Shown: positions 1 to 9,127 of the stretch, piece by piece
Layout of the letters: each line of letters starts with the position of its first letter
Position numbering within the stretch: position 1 is the stretch's first letter
Assembly (NCBI GenBank): GCA_021108325.1
Contig: JAIORB010000119.1
Location: 1 to 64,000 of the forward strand
Direction of reading: 5' to 3'
Source: Bacteroidales bacterium
Lineage (GTDB): Bacteria > Bacteroidota > Bacteroidia > Bacteroidales > UBA12077
DNA: 64,000 nt
Program-made: the position numbers and the translations under genes
Notes under the pieces: generated by a model
Told to the model about the DNA's origin: nothing
The model's input: only the letters and a program-made list of their open reading frames with translations
Databases searched by the model: none

Positions 1-653
1 GATATCTTCCCCAGGAATTTGGTGTCTACCCAAAAATATCAGCAGAAATGATGTTAGACCATTTTGCAGAACTTAAAGGTGTAATAGACAAAAAAGAACG
101 CAAAGAACTGGTAAAAGCACTCCTTGAACAAACAAATTTATACCATGTACGCAAGAAAAATTTAAGTGGGTATTCGGGAGGAATGAAACAAAGATTTGGT
201 ATTGCACAGGCACTAATTGGAAATCCTAAATTAATAATTGTTGATGAACCAACTGCAGGGCTTGATCCGGCCGAAAGAAACCGTTTCCATAATTTGTTAA
301 GCGAAATTGGTGAAAATATAATTGTTATTCTATCTACTCATATAGTTGACGATGTTAGTGATTTATGTAAAGATATGGCCATAATAAATGAAGGTGAACT
401 GTTGTTACAAGGTGAACCTTCTGAACTAATCAAAAAAGTGGAAGGTAAAATATGGAAAAAAGTAATTGAAAAAAGTGAATTAACTGAATATCAGAAAAAG
501 TACAATATAATTTCAACCAGGTTATTTACCGGAAAAATTATTGTCCACGCTTTTAGCGATACTAATCCTGATTCTTTTGAAATGGTAGCACCTTCACTTG
601 AAGATGTATACTTTTCATCTATTAAGAATGCGAAACAAACAGTTAATGTTTAA
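1..653 (+). CDS. ABC transporter ATP-binding protein (5' end cut off)
   Basis: The reading frame is open from the left edge, so the start and Walker A lie outside the window; the first in-frame Met at 48 is not the start. The Q-loop is visible at the edge (LPQEFGVYP). The signature LSGYSGGMKQR, Walker B LIIVDEPTAGLDP and the switch histidine in LSTHIVDD follow in the usual order. A C-terminal extension of about 80 residues follows the nucleotide-binding domain, as in ABC-2 exporter ATPases. The permease/aminopeptidase gene begins 16 bases after the stop, so the two form one operon and this subunit probably powers that permease. The substrate is unknown. Confidence 0.95.
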   Translation, partial: YLPQEFGVYPKISAEMMLDHFAELKGVIDKKERKELVKALLEQTNLYHVRKKNLSGYSGGMKQRFGIAQALIGNPKLIIVDEPTAGLDPAERNRFHNLLSEIGENIIVILSTHIVDDVSDLCKDMAIINEGELLLQGEPSELIKKVEGKIWKKVIEKSELTEYQKKYNIISTRLFTGKIIVHAFSDTNPDSFEMVAPSLEDVYFSSIKNAKQTVNV

Positions 654-669
654 TTAAATTCCGTATCTC

Positions 670-3600
670 ATGTTTTTCAGAATATTATCATTTGAATTAA
701 AATATAAATTTCGTCGACCAGCAGTTTACATTTATTGGATCATATTGTTTGGTCTTACTTTCCTTATGGTAAATGCATTTAGCGGTCTTATTGATGGCGT
801 ATCAGTATCTATTGGGGGAATGGGTGGAAAAATATTAACTAACTCTCCTTTTATTATATATACTCTTATATCTGGTTTTGGCTTTATGGCCATGATACTT
901 TTACCTGCACTTATTGGCAGTTCAATTTACCGAGATTATGAAAGCAATACACATGCCATATTATTTTCATACCCCATAAGTAGATTTGGTTATTTGGGAG
1001 GTAGATTTTTAGGTGGTTTTATTGCTGCTATATTTGTATTTTCCAGTATCGGATTTGGAATATGGCTGGCTTCTTTAATGCCTTATCTAAATCGCGACTT
1101 TTTTGGTGAAAATGTATTTATGGCATACATAAATCCATATTTGTCTAATATTATTCCTAATATATTTATCATTGGAATATTTATTTTTACTATTGCCGCT
1201 GTTTCAAGAAATCTTTTAGCTACGTATTTGGGCTGTATAGCACTGTTAGTTCTTTATGGAGTAGCAGGCTCATTAATAAGTGATATAGATAACATTACTG
1301 TAGCATCACTAATTGATCCTTTTGGAGGAACAGCATTTGAGTCTCTAACTAAATATTGGACAGTAACAGAAAAAAATGAACAGTTAATACCTTTTACATG
1401 GTTGTTGCTAATAAACAGACTTTTATGGCTCAGCTTTGCAATCGCCATATTCTCATTATTGTTAAGTAAATTTAAATTTACACAAAGTGTTTTTCAATTA
1501 AAGTTTAGAAAAAATTCGCGATTAATTTTTGCAAACGTAAATCCTGTTTCTAAAATTTTTAAGCTTAAGCTTCCTAAAGTAAATCAGCAATTTACATTTA
1601 AAGCAAAATATCGTCAACTTATCCGACTAATAAAATTTGAAACCATTAATCTAATTAAGAATCCTTACTTTTTAGGAATATTGGTTACCGGTATTTTATT
1701 TGTAATAATGAATGCTGCACAGCTTGGTAAAATATATGGAACCAGTACTTATCCGGTAACATATCAAGTTATTGAAATACTAGGAGCAACATTTAGTCTC
1801 TTTGTTTTAATTATTATAACATTTTTATCTGGTGAAATTGTATGGAATGAGCGAGGGTTTAAGATAAATGAAATTGTCGATTCTATGCCTTTACCAACAT
1901 GGACTATTTACACTTCAAAATTATCGGCTCTAATAAGTGTTCAGGTTATTCTAATGTTATTAATAATGTTGATAGGAATTTCTGCTCAAACAGTTATGGG
2001 ATACTTTAATTTTGAAATTGGACTATATTTAAAAAGTTTATTTGGAATTAGAATATTAGATTTCATATTACTGTGCTTCCTGGCATTTATTATTCACGTT
2101 TTAGTTAACAATAAATATATGGGTCATTTTATTATGATTCTTTATTATGTATTCAATATGTTCATGGGTCCAATGGGGCTTGAGCACAATTTATATGATT
2201 TTGGTTCAGATCCAGGAATTATGTATTCTGATATGAATGGATATGGGCACTTCGTATTACCATTTATTATTTACAAATCATACTGGTTTGCATTTGCCAT
2301 AATACTGGCAATTTTCTCAAACTTACTTTGGGTAAGGGGTAACGAGAATAGTCTATCAAAAAGATTTAGTTTATTAAAGCAAAGAATGACGCTTTCAACA
2401 AAGATTGGACTGGTAGTATTTTTGGCCATTTTTATAGGCTTAGGTTCCTTTATATTCTACAATACAAATATTCTTAACAAATACATTACAAGTAAGGAAA
2501 GAATGATGATTTCTGTTGATTACGAAAAGAACTATAAAAAGTATCAATATCGTATTCAGCCAAGAATTGTGGAAATGAATATGAATGTTGATATTTTTCC
2601 CAATAAACGAGATGCATTATTTCATGGATATTATATTGTAAAAAATAAATCAAATCAACCAATAGACTCTATTTATGTTAATTACAATCAGAATATTGAT
2701 TCCTGGAAATTTGAATTTGAAAAACCTCATGAAATAGTTTTTGATGATAAAGACATTGGATTTAGGATTTACAAGCTTAAAACCCCTTTGCAACCTCAAG
2801 ATTCTATAAAAGTTAATATAGATATTGATATGGTAACTAAAGGATTTAGAAACAGTGGGTCTAATACCAGATTACTTGCAAATGGTACTTTTTTATCAAC
2901 CGGAGTATTGCCTTCTATGGGTTATAATGAAGGTATTGAACTTAGCAATGAGAAAAAAAGGAAAAAATATGATCTCCCGGAAAAACAGTTAATTGCTAAA
3001 ATGACAGATACTATTGCTTTACAAAACACTTATATTTCAAACGATGGTGACTGGATTAGATTTGAAACTATTGTAAGTACTGTACCTGATCAAATTGCTA
3101 TTGCTCCGGGATACCTGGAAAAAGAATGGGAAGAAAATGGTCGTAAATATTTTCATTACAAGATGGATACTAAAATTCTGAATTTCGCTGCCTGGTTATC
3201 TGCTGACTATGAAAAAATTGAAGATACCTGGAATGATGTCGATCTGGCTGTTTATTATCACAAAGGTCATGAATATAATATTGACGATATGATGAAAGCA
3301 ATGAAAATGTCATTGGAATATTATTCAGAAAACTTTAGTCCGTTTCAATACAAACAACTTAGGATTTTTGAATTTCCCAGATTTTCCAGCTTTGCTCAAT
3401 CATTTCCTAATATGATTCCATTTTCGGAAAGTATTGGTTTTATTGCGAATGTTGAAGACGAAGATATAAATTATCCATTTTGGGTTACAGCACATGAAGT
3501 AGCTCATCAATGGTGGGCACATCAGGTTATTGGTGCAAACGTTGAAGGAGCAACGGTTATGTCTGAAATATTAGCTCAGTATTCATCTCAACAGGTTATT

Positions 3601-4290
3601 AAAAATGAATACGGTATTGAAAAGTTACGTGATATGATTAAATATGATATGGACGGTTATCTGACCGGTCGAAGTACTGAATCTCATTACGAACCGGCAT
3701 TGCTATATTTGAGGCCAAACCAGGGATACTTACACTATAAAAAAGGCAATGTTGTTATGTATGCACTTGCCGATTATATTGGAGAGGATAAAATCAATTC
3801 AGCACTCAAAAAGTTTGTAGAAGATTATGCTTTTCAGGAACCTCCATTTGTAACATCTCTTGAATTTATTGAATATATTAAAGAGGTTACTCCTGACTCA
3901 CTTCAATATGTTATTTATGATATGTTTGAAACTATTACACTTTATGAAAATAAAGTTACAGACTTGTCATACGAGGAACTGGATAATGGGAAATACCAGG
4001 TAAACTTTACAGTTGAATGTCAGAAATTCCGTGCAGATAGCTTAGGAAGAGAAGAAGAAATTTCGATAAATGACTGGATTGATATAGCTGTATTTTCTAA
4101 AGAAGTAAATGACAGTACTAAAAAGGAAACTGAGATTTTCTTACAGAAATTTAAGATCGAAGAAAATAAAAGAGATTTTGAATTCGTTTTGGACCATAAA
4201 CCAAATAAAGTTGGAATTGATCCTTACTTTAAATTAATTGACAGGCACCGTGATGATAATACAAAATCAACTGCAACACTTTCAATATAA
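670..4290 (+). CDS. ABC-2 type permease fused to an M1-family aminopeptidase domain
   Basis: The 1206-residue protein has two parts. Residues 1 to about 610 carry many hydrophobic segments in two ABC-2-like blocks. From about residue 640 there is an extracytoplasmic M1 (gluzincin) metallopeptidase domain. The zinc site HEVAHQWW has H942, E943 and H946, and the likely third ligand is E966 in MSEILAQY. That spacing is 19 residues rather than the classical 18, so the subfamily may differ or the ligand may need checking. The N-terminal end lacks a cleavable signal. It follows its ATPase by 16 bases. The fusion suggests coupled export or uptake and trimming of peptides, but the substrate cannot be read from the sequence. 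Confidence 0.9.
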   Translation: MFFRILSFELKYKFRRPAVYIYWIILFGLTFLMVNAFSGLIDGVSVSIGGMGGKILTNSPFIIYTLISGFGFMAMILLPALIGSSIYRDYESNTHAILFSYPISRFGYLGGRFLGGFIAAIFVFSSIGFGIWLASLMPYLNRDFFGENVFMAYINPYLSNIIPNIFIIGIFIFTIAAVSRNLLATYLGCIALLVLYGVAGSLISDIDNITVASLIDPFGGTAFESLTKYWTVTEKNEQLIPFTWLLLINRLLWLSFAIAIFSLLLSKFKFTQSVFQLKFRKNSRLIFANVNPVSKIFKLKLPKVNQQFTFKAKYRQLIRLIKFETINLIKNPYFLGILVTGILFVIMNAAQLGKIYGTSTYPVTYQVIEILGATFSLFVLIIITFLSGEIVWNERGFKINEIVDSMPLPTWTIYTSKLSALISVQVILMLLIMLIGISAQTVMGYFNFEIGLYLKSLFGIRILDFILLCFLAFIIHVLVNNKYMGHFIMILYYVFNMFMGPMGLEHNLYDFGSDPGIMYSDMNGYGHFVLPFIIYKSYWFAFAIILAIFSNLLWVRGNENSLSKRFSLLKQRMTLSTKIGLVVFLAIFIGLGSFIFYNTNILNKYITSKERMMISVDYEKNYKKYQYRIQPRIVEMNMNVDIFPNKRDALFHGYYIVKNKSNQPIDSIYVNYNQNIDSWKFEFEKPHEIVFDDKDIGFRIYKLKTPLQPQDSIKVNIDIDMVTKGFRNSGSNTRLLANGTFLSTGVLPSMGYNEGIELSNEKKRKKYDLPEKQLIAKMTDTIALQNTYISNDGDWIRFETIVSTVPDQIAIAPGYLEKEWEENGRKYFHYKMDTKILNFAAWLSADYEKIEDTWNDVDLAVYYHKGHEYNIDDMMKAMKMSLEYYSENFSPFQYKQLRIFEFPRFSSFAQSFPNMIPFSESIGFIANVEDEDINYPFWVTAHEVAHQWWAHQVIGANVEGATVMSEILAQYSSQQVIKNEYGIEKLRDMIKYDMDGYLTGRSTESHYEPALLYLRPNQGYLHYKKGNVVMYALADYIGEDKINSALKKFVEDYAFQEPPFVTSLEFIEYIKEVTPDSLQYVIYDMFETITLYENKVTDLSYEELDNGKYQVNFTVECQKFRADSLGREEEISINDWIDIAVFSKEVNDSTKKETEIFLQKFKIEENKRDFEFVLDHKPNKVGIDPYFKLIDRHRDDNTKSTATLSI

Positions 4291-4310
4291 TTATTAACGA
4301 TGCTTAAGCT

Positions 4311-4395
4311 AATGCTGTCCTGGATTTGAAGACTTAACGGTCATTTCTATTACTCTATTCAAAATTCAAATTTAAGGACAGCATTTTATTTTTTC
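4311..4395 (+). terminator. Long stem-loop terminator after the permease/M1 gene
   Basis: AATGCTGTCC at 4311-4320 pairs with GGACAGCATT at 4376-4385, and the pairing continues inward imperfectly. A T-rich tract (TTTTATTTTTTCC) follows immediately. It lies 20 bases after the stop of the permease gene and before the next lipoprotein gene. Confidence 0.65.
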
Positions 4396-4443
4396 CTGCC
4401 TACACACATTTTAAATTATATCTTTGCTTTAAAAAAAATCATA

Positions 4444-5187
4444 ATGAAATTAAGACACATAACATTTTTTATTCTTTTATTAATTTTAAACTCCTGTCAG
4501 TATACTCCAAATAAGACAGATAAATCAAAATCTGATGATAATAAATCAACTGTTCTTAAATCTTATTACGAAAAAAGTGGAGCTCTAAAATCAGAAATAA
4601 CAATAAAAAGTAAGAAGAAAAATGGTCCTGCAAAAAAATATTATCCTACAGGTGAATTACATACATTAGTAAATTATGTTGATAATGTTAAGGAAGGAGA
4701 AGCAATTTGGTATTATAAAAATGGACATCCTTACAGAGTTACACAATATATGAATGGAAAAAAGGAAGGTATTAGAAAGATTTATTATAAGAATGGTAAG
4801 TTACAAGCAGAAATACCATATAAGAATAATGAACCAATCGAAGGATTAAAAGAATATAATGTAAGAGGTGTACCAATTACTTACTATCCCAAAATTGTTT
4901 TTGACACTCAAAATAATCTTTTGGTAAATAACAAATTCATTCTTATTTGCAGAATGAGTAATAATTCAAAAAATGTTACATTCTTTCAGGAGATAGCAAC
5001 AGATTCAAACCCGCAAAAAAGAAAAATTGAAGTTCAAACAAAAAATGGTATTGCTAAAATTGAATTTCACATACCATCTTTAACAAAAATTGATAAAGAA
5101 ATTATTATCTACGCTCATTTAAAATCAGCAATGGGAAATCCTTACATAACGGAAAAAATATATAAGCTAAAAGTAGATTCAAATTAA
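4444..5187 (+). CDS. Lipoprotein with MORN-type (YwqK-like) repeats
   Basis: The protein has 247 residues. A signal peptide ends in a lipobox, LLILNSC, with C18 as the likely lipidated cysteine. Residues about 40-130 contain consecutive MORN_2-type units of the pattern YYxxGxLxxxxxYxxGxxxGxxxxYYxNG, for example YYPTGELHTLVNY and YYKNGKLQAEIPY. The last 100 residues look like a beta-rich domain of unknown type. Such proteins are often annotated as YwqK-family antitoxins, but no toxin lies next to it and no function is proven here. It has its own upstream region after a terminator and is convergent with the toxin gene at 5245. Confidence 0.8.
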   Translation: MKLRHITFFILLLILNSCQYTPNKTDKSKSDDNKSTVLKSYYEKSGALKSEITIKSKKKNGPAKKYYPTGELHTLVNYVDNVKEGEAIWYYKNGHPYRVTQYMNGKKEGIRKIYYKNGKLQAEIPYKNNEPIEGLKEYNVRGVPITYYPKIVFDTQNNLLVNNKFILICRMSNNSKNVTFFQEIATDSNPQKRKIEVQTKNGIAKIEFHIPSLTKIDKEIIIYAHLKSAMGNPYITEKIYKLKVDSN

Positions 5188-5244
5188 TTTTAAATCTTAT
5201 AATGTAACTACACTGGTAACGATTTAGCTTAGAAAAAGTGCCAT

Positions 5245-5544
5245 TTAAATAATTCTCATATCATCAGGATTTTGTCTACAATCCCAAACTGAGTGCACAA
5301 TTATCATCTCGGAAGTAACTTCATAAAACAGAATATACTCTTCCACAATTAAACCACGAACAGATTCCAGATTAGTTTTTGTCCCAATTTCTGGCTGTTT
5401 TAACAGAAGAGACAATTCTTTCTTAAATTTCTTATATAATTTCTTAGAATAAGTAGCACTTTTATTTTTTTCAGCGTAAAAATCAAGTATCTCAAAGAGC
5501 TTAATGTTTGCTCTATGAGACCATGCTATCTTGCGCTTAGCCAT
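5245..5544 (-). CDS. RelE/ParE-superfamily toxin
   Basis: The 99-residue basic protein begins with the typical ParE pattern (WSHRANIKLFEILDFY, a helical hairpin, then a beta sheet with RGLIVEEYILFYEV and IIVHSVWDCRQNP). Members act either as gyrase poisons (ParE) or as ribosome-dependent mRNA nucleases (RelE); the sequence alone does not decide which, and the helical-hairpin start favours ParE. It overlaps the antitoxin gene by 19 bases, and the antitoxin is transcribed first, the usual order for this family. Confidence 0.85.
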   Translation of the reverse strand: MAKRKIAWSHRANIKLFEILDFYAEKNKSATYSKKLYKKFKKELSLLLKQPEIGTKTNLESVRGLIVEEYILFYEVTSEMIIVHSVWDCRQNPDDMRII

Positions 5545-5762
5545 TTATCAAATTCTTTATCAAGTTCAATTTGTTCAATAAAAAGCCCTTGTTCAATTTC
5601 TTTCTTTGATTCATTTATCTCATGTCGTTGCTCTTGTGTCAAAGAAATAATTTTCGATTTTGTTTTTGAGTCAAGAATTGTCTTAAGAGCTTTTAAAAAA
5701 GAAACATCATCTATCTCCGCTATTCTATGTATCAATAATTTCTTTAATTCAATTGCACTCAT
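5526..5762 (-). CDS. Antitoxin of the ParE/RelE-type pair
   Basis: The 78-residue, highly charged, helical protein lies directly upstream of and overlaps the toxin gene by 19 bases. The N-terminal part (LKKLLIHRIAEIDDVSFLKAL) and the C-terminal charged helix ending DKEFDKWLSAR match the small antitoxins commonly paired with ParE-type toxins in Bacteroidota. No clear DNA-binding motif is visible. The assignment rests mainly on the pairing. Confidence 0.75.
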   Translation of the reverse strand: MSAIELKKLLIHRIAEIDDVSFLKALKTILDSKTKSKIISLTQEQRHEINESKKEIEQGLFIEQIELDKEFDKWLSAR

Positions 5763-5875
5763 GTTCTGTAAGTTTTATTTAGTAAAGATACATTTTTTTC
5801 ATTTAATAGATTTCTTAACCAAGGAGTTTTTCAACAATTATTGCCAACTAACATATACCGATGTAATCATTTTAT

Positions 5876-6802
5876 TCATTCGAAATTCATAAGATAATCA
5901 CTTGCACTTAAAGCAGCAATAGTACCATCTGCAACAGCTGTTGTAACTTGTCTGTATCGTTTTTCGATGCAATCGCCTGCGGCATAAACACCTTCTATGC
6001 TTGTTTTCATGTTGTTATCTACAACAATCTCTCCGCTTGAATTCAGGGTAATTAAATCTTTAACTTTATCAATATTAGCAGAATACCCTATAAAAACAAA
6101 TACACCATCGGTATTTAATTCAGATATTTGCCCGGTAGAAAGGTTTTCAATTTTCACTTTCTTTACTGATGCTTCACCTTCGATTTCACGAAGTTCTGAA
6201 TTCATTATAAAATTAATTTTTGGATTATTCTTTGCCATTTCGACATAATAAGGTAATGCCTGAAAATGATCAAACTGATGCACTACAGTCAGTTTACTTA
6301 CATATTTGGCCAATGAAACCGATTCTTCAAGAGCAGAATTACCACCGCCAACAACTACTACTTCTTTATCAGTAAAAAATTCGCCATCGCAAGTAGCACA
6401 ATAAGATACTCCTCTCCCTTTAAAGTTTTCTTCGCCAGGAATATTTAATGTACGAGGTTTTCCACCAAGTGCCAAAATAACAGTTTTAGCTTTGTATGTA
6501 TCACTACCATTAACTTCAATTTCTTTAATCTTATTCAACAAATTAATGCCGGTAATATTTAAGTTTGCTTTAATGGTGCATCCAAAATCTTTAGCCTGTT
6601 TTTTCATGGTGTTTATTAACTGAAACCCATTTGTTGTTTCAACACCCGGATAATTAGCTATTTCGTGAGTAAGGATTACTTGTCCACCAACGGTTCCTTC
6701 ATTTAATATAAGGGTTTTTAACTTTGCCCTTGAAACATAAATGCCTGCAGATAATCCTGCAGGCCCTGCTCCCAATATTATTACATCATAAATATTATTC
6801 AT
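5876..6802 (-). CDS. trxB: Thioredoxin-disulfide reductase
   Basis: This low-molecular-weight flavoprotein (308 residues) reduces thioredoxin with NADPH. The FAD-binding GAGPAGLSAG motif is at residues 11-20. The redox-active CATC pair is C135/C138. The NADPH-binding VVVGGGNSALEE segment follows, and the C-terminal FAD motif reads GVYAAGDC. Length and motif order are normal. The gene starts 3 bases after the stop of the thioredoxin-like gene upstream, so the two are co-transcribed and probably work together. Confidence 0.95.
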   Translation of the reverse strand: MNNIYDVIILGAGPAGLSAGIYVSRAKLKTLILNEGTVGGQVILTHEIANYPGVETTNGFQLINTMKKQAKDFGCTIKANLNITGINLLNKIKEIEVNGSDTYKAKTVILALGGKPRTLNIPGEENFKGRGVSYCATCDGEFFTDKEVVVVGGGNSALEESVSLAKYVSKLTVVHQFDHFQALPYYVEMAKNNPKINFIMNSELREIEGEASVKKVKIENLSTGQISELNTDGVFVFIGYSANIDKVKDLITLNSSGEIVVDNNMKTSIEGVYAAGDCIEKRYRQVTTAVADGTIAALSASDYLMNFE

Positions 6803-6805
6803 AAC

Positions 6806-7180
6806 CTAATCGGCTACTTTAGAGTGTTGATATTCAGATTTCTCAAAATACTCATCAAGAATCGAACTAACCTGATCCATATCCTGTATACTTGTTGTTG
6901 CTTTTACAACTTTACCATTTTTATAGTACATTGTAAATGGTAATCCCATAAAACCTGCACACTCTGGAGCATTTTTAATTACATATGCGTCCGGAACATC
7001 AAAATCCATATCATAAAATTTTACATCTTTGTATTTATCCTCAAGTTCTTCCATAATGTCGTATACCGGTAAGCACATTGGCCCCATTCTTCCACAACAT
7101 ATCATTACATTTTCGTTTTCTTCTAAGATTTTCTTATGATTCTCAGCACTTTCAACATGGTTTAAATTAGTCATTAACAT
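6806..7180 (-). CDS. Thioredoxin-family protein with an altered active site
   Basis: The 124-residue protein follows the thioredoxin fold (VKFYDMDFDVP, then the cis-Pro segment GLPFTMYYKNGKVV). The region where WCGPC is expected instead reads MICCGRMGPMCLPVY, giving C28, C29 and C36. The dithiol, if there is one, would be C29 and C36 with six residues between them, not CxxC. Further cysteines occur in PECAGF. It lies immediately upstream of trxB, so it is probably the reductase's substrate. The start could be M1 or M3. Confidence 0.85.
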   Translation of the reverse strand: MLMTNLNHVESAENHKKILEENENVMICCGRMGPMCLPVYDIMEELEDKYKDVKFYDMDFDVPDAYVIKNAPECAGFMGLPFTMYYKNGKVVKATTSIQDMDQVSSILDEYFEKSEYQHSKVAD

Positions 7181-7283
7181 AATATTATTCTTTTTTAAGT
7201 GATTTAAATTATTTCATATAGATAAATCTACATATCAATATATATGCCGTTATTATATTTCGGAAAAATTGTCAGGTATTTAT

Positions 7284-7324
7284 ATAAAAAAACAAAAACA
7301 GATAACATTTCAGCTATCTGTTTT
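7284..7324 (-). terminator. Rho-independent terminator after the AraC/GyrI gene
   Basis: On the minus strand AAAACAGATA (7324-7315) pairs with TATCTGTTTT (7304-7295) across a 10-base loop, followed by a T-rich run. It lies just downstream of the AraC gene stop at 7346. Confidence 0.75.
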
Positions 7325-7345
7325 AATAAATATCGTTCTATATTT

Positions 7346-8278
7346 TTACAAAGGTTTTACAGGAATACAAATATCCAGTACAAATTTATTCTCAGGATGA
7401 TGCTCAGGATCTTCGTAATATAATTCGTAAGGATTTTCATCAGCAGGTTGGTACCCACTTTCTGAAACCCAGATACACATAGCATTCCACGCCTGTTCAA
7501 ACTCAGTTACATCAATTTCAAAATGACCGACTGCATATTTTCCAGCCGGAACATTTAATTTTCCAAATTCTCCTTCAGGTTTAACATTTTTATCAACTGT
7601 TATACAAGCACTCTGACGTACTTTTTCAATATCTGTAACTTTAGGATCATCGTGATAAACTGTTACTGTTTTAGTTTCTGGGAAATTTAATAATCCCCTT
7701 GGTCCAGCCCATTTAAACAATTTTTCGTAAGCCTTCCCTATTTTATCATATTGCCCTATGTGACGACAATAAATTAAATCCAAGGCTGACATTTCTTTTA
7801 CTTCAATGTTTGTTTTCATAAGTTTCCTCCATTTTTCATTTAATTCTACAATACGAATGTAATCATTGGAGGATCCATTCAATTTATCAATTTTGCTTTC
7901 CGTTTGACCAATCTTGCTAAGTTCTTTAAGCATTCTCTCTCGATAACTACTTGCACTTATTTTAAAATGATCTTTAAAAACCCGGCAAAATACTGAAGCA
8001 CTATTATAACCACAATAATATGCTATTTCACTTATTGGAGTTTCAGGCTCATTTAACAGTAATCCGGCAGCTTTTTCAACTCTTAAACGTTTAACAAAAT
8101 TATTTAAAGTTTCGCCGGTAAATGCTGTAAAAATCCGATGAAAATGAAAAGGAGAAAAGTTCGCTACATCAGCTAAAATATCAAGACTAAGCGATTTGTC
8201 AATGTTTGCATCAATATAATCTACAACCTTATTTATTCGAAATATATATTCTTTCTGATATTTATTTTTAGGGATCAT
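7346..8278 (-). CDS. AraC-family regulator with GyrI-like effector-binding domain
   Basis: The 310-residue protein has two domains. Residues about 18-112 form the double helix-turn-helix of AraC/XylS (LDILADVANFSPFHFHRIF and ISEIAYYCGYNSASVFCRVF). Residues about 150-310 form a GyrI-like small-molecule-binding domain (ALDLIYCRHIGQYDKIGKAY to the end). This is the SbmC/Rob-type architecture with the HTH first, known from multidrug and stress sensors. The start codon lies inside a perfect inverted repeat (8267-8306), which suggests autoregulation or translational control. It is followed by a terminator and is not in an evident operon. Confidence 0.93.
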   Translation of the reverse strand: MIPKNKYQKEYIFRINKVVDYIDANIDKSLSLDILADVANFSPFHFHRIFTAFTGETLNNFVKRLRVEKAAGLLLNEPETPISEIAYYCGYNSASVFCRVFKDHFKISASSYRERMLKELSKIGQTESKIDKLNGSSNDYIRIVELNEKWRKLMKTNIEVKEMSALDLIYCRHIGQYDKIGKAYEKLFKWAGPRGLLNFPETKTVTVYHDDPKVTDIEKVRQSACITVDKNVKPEGEFGKLNVPAGKYAVGHFEIDVTEFEQAWNAMCIWVSESGYQPADENPYELYYEDPEHHPENKFVLDICIPVKPL

Positions 8279-8306
8279 TTCACAAATTTTAAAAATGATC
8301 CCTAAA
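8267..8306. promoter_or_regulatory. Perfect inverted repeat spanning the AraC/GyrI start codon
   Basis: TTTAGGGATCATTT (8267-8280) and AAATGATCCCTAAA (8293-8306) are exact reverse complements separated by 12 bases. The AraC ATG (8278-8276 on the minus strand) is inside one arm. It could be an operator dyad for the regulator itself, or an mRNA hairpin that hides the start codon. Confidence 0.6.
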
Positions 8307-8345
8307 GATAACGAGAACTATTTAATTAGATACTATTTTTCAGCA

Positions 8346-9014
8346 TTAATATGAAGGTAAATTTGCCTCAAATACATTAAGCAAAGATGCATTATTCTTA
8401 TTGTCAATAACAATTTCCCCATTAGTTATATGGGCATCAGCAAAATCCACGACACTTAACCATTCATTAGCATCAAATACAATTGAAATTGAAACCATAC
8501 TGTTTTCATTTATGGTAACTCCATTATTTTCAAGTGGCAATTGAATTTGTTTTGTATAATCGGATTTTAAGGTAAAAGGTATTGCTCTACCGTTGGCAGT
8601 TACATAGTGGCCCGTGATTATAATACTGTATCCGTTAAGAGTTGGACTATCACCGGTACGGAATGTAAGATCAACTTTTTTATACGTTCCGGGAAACATT
8701 TCAATCTGATCGAAAGAAACAATCCTATTGCTTACATCTATAGTATAAGAATCTTGTAATATAACATCATCATTTCCTAAATCTTCCTTGATGTGCAAGT
8801 CGGAGATATTTATAATCGCTGATGTAATATCTAATGCTTTAGCGAATGACTGATCATCGCTAAGCATGCTTCCTGGCTCATGTAAAACAGAATCCAGTTT
8901 TTCTTCTAATGTTGATGAATTTGAATCGCTATTCTGGCATCCGGTAATGGATACGAATACTAACAGTACGATCATTACTGTTATAATAAAATTATTATTG
9001 CTTTTTGTTTTCAT
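8346..9014 (-). CDS. Putative lipoprotein of unknown function
   Basis: The 222-residue protein has a signal peptide whose hydrophobic core leads to a lipobox, VSITGC, with a Ser/Asn-rich linker behind it. The mature part alternates polar and hydrophobic residues in a beta-rich pattern, with short motifs such as GYSIIITGHYV and MVSISIVFDANEWL. It resembles the DUF4382-like lipoproteins of Bacteroidota in overall design, but I do not recognise it firmly. It lies between the AraC gene and a thioredoxin-like gene, all on the minus strand. Confidence 0.7.
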   Translation of the reverse strand: MKTKSNNNFIITVMIVLLVFVSITGCQNSDSNSSTLEEKLDSVLHEPGSMLSDDQSFAKALDITSAIINISDLHIKEDLGNDDVILQDSYTIDVSNRIVSFDQIEMFPGTYKKVDLTFRTGDSPTLNGYSIIITGHYVTANGRAIPFTLKSDYTKQIQLPLENNGVTINENSMVSISIVFDANEWLSVVDFADAHITNGEIVIDNKNNASLLNVFEANLPSY

Positions 9015-9127
9015 AATAAAAATGTTTTTAAATAATTAAACAATGAAAGCAAGAACCTTATCAGTATTCCTGCTTTCATTCAATCTTCTTCAAATTCTGT
9101 TGCCTGATAAACAATAATCGCGGGATA

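Noticed and set aside
5515-5892. 125-codon plus-strand frame
   Set aside because: It is the shadow of the antitoxin and the 3' end of trxB; Ser/Phe/Cys-rich antisense composition.
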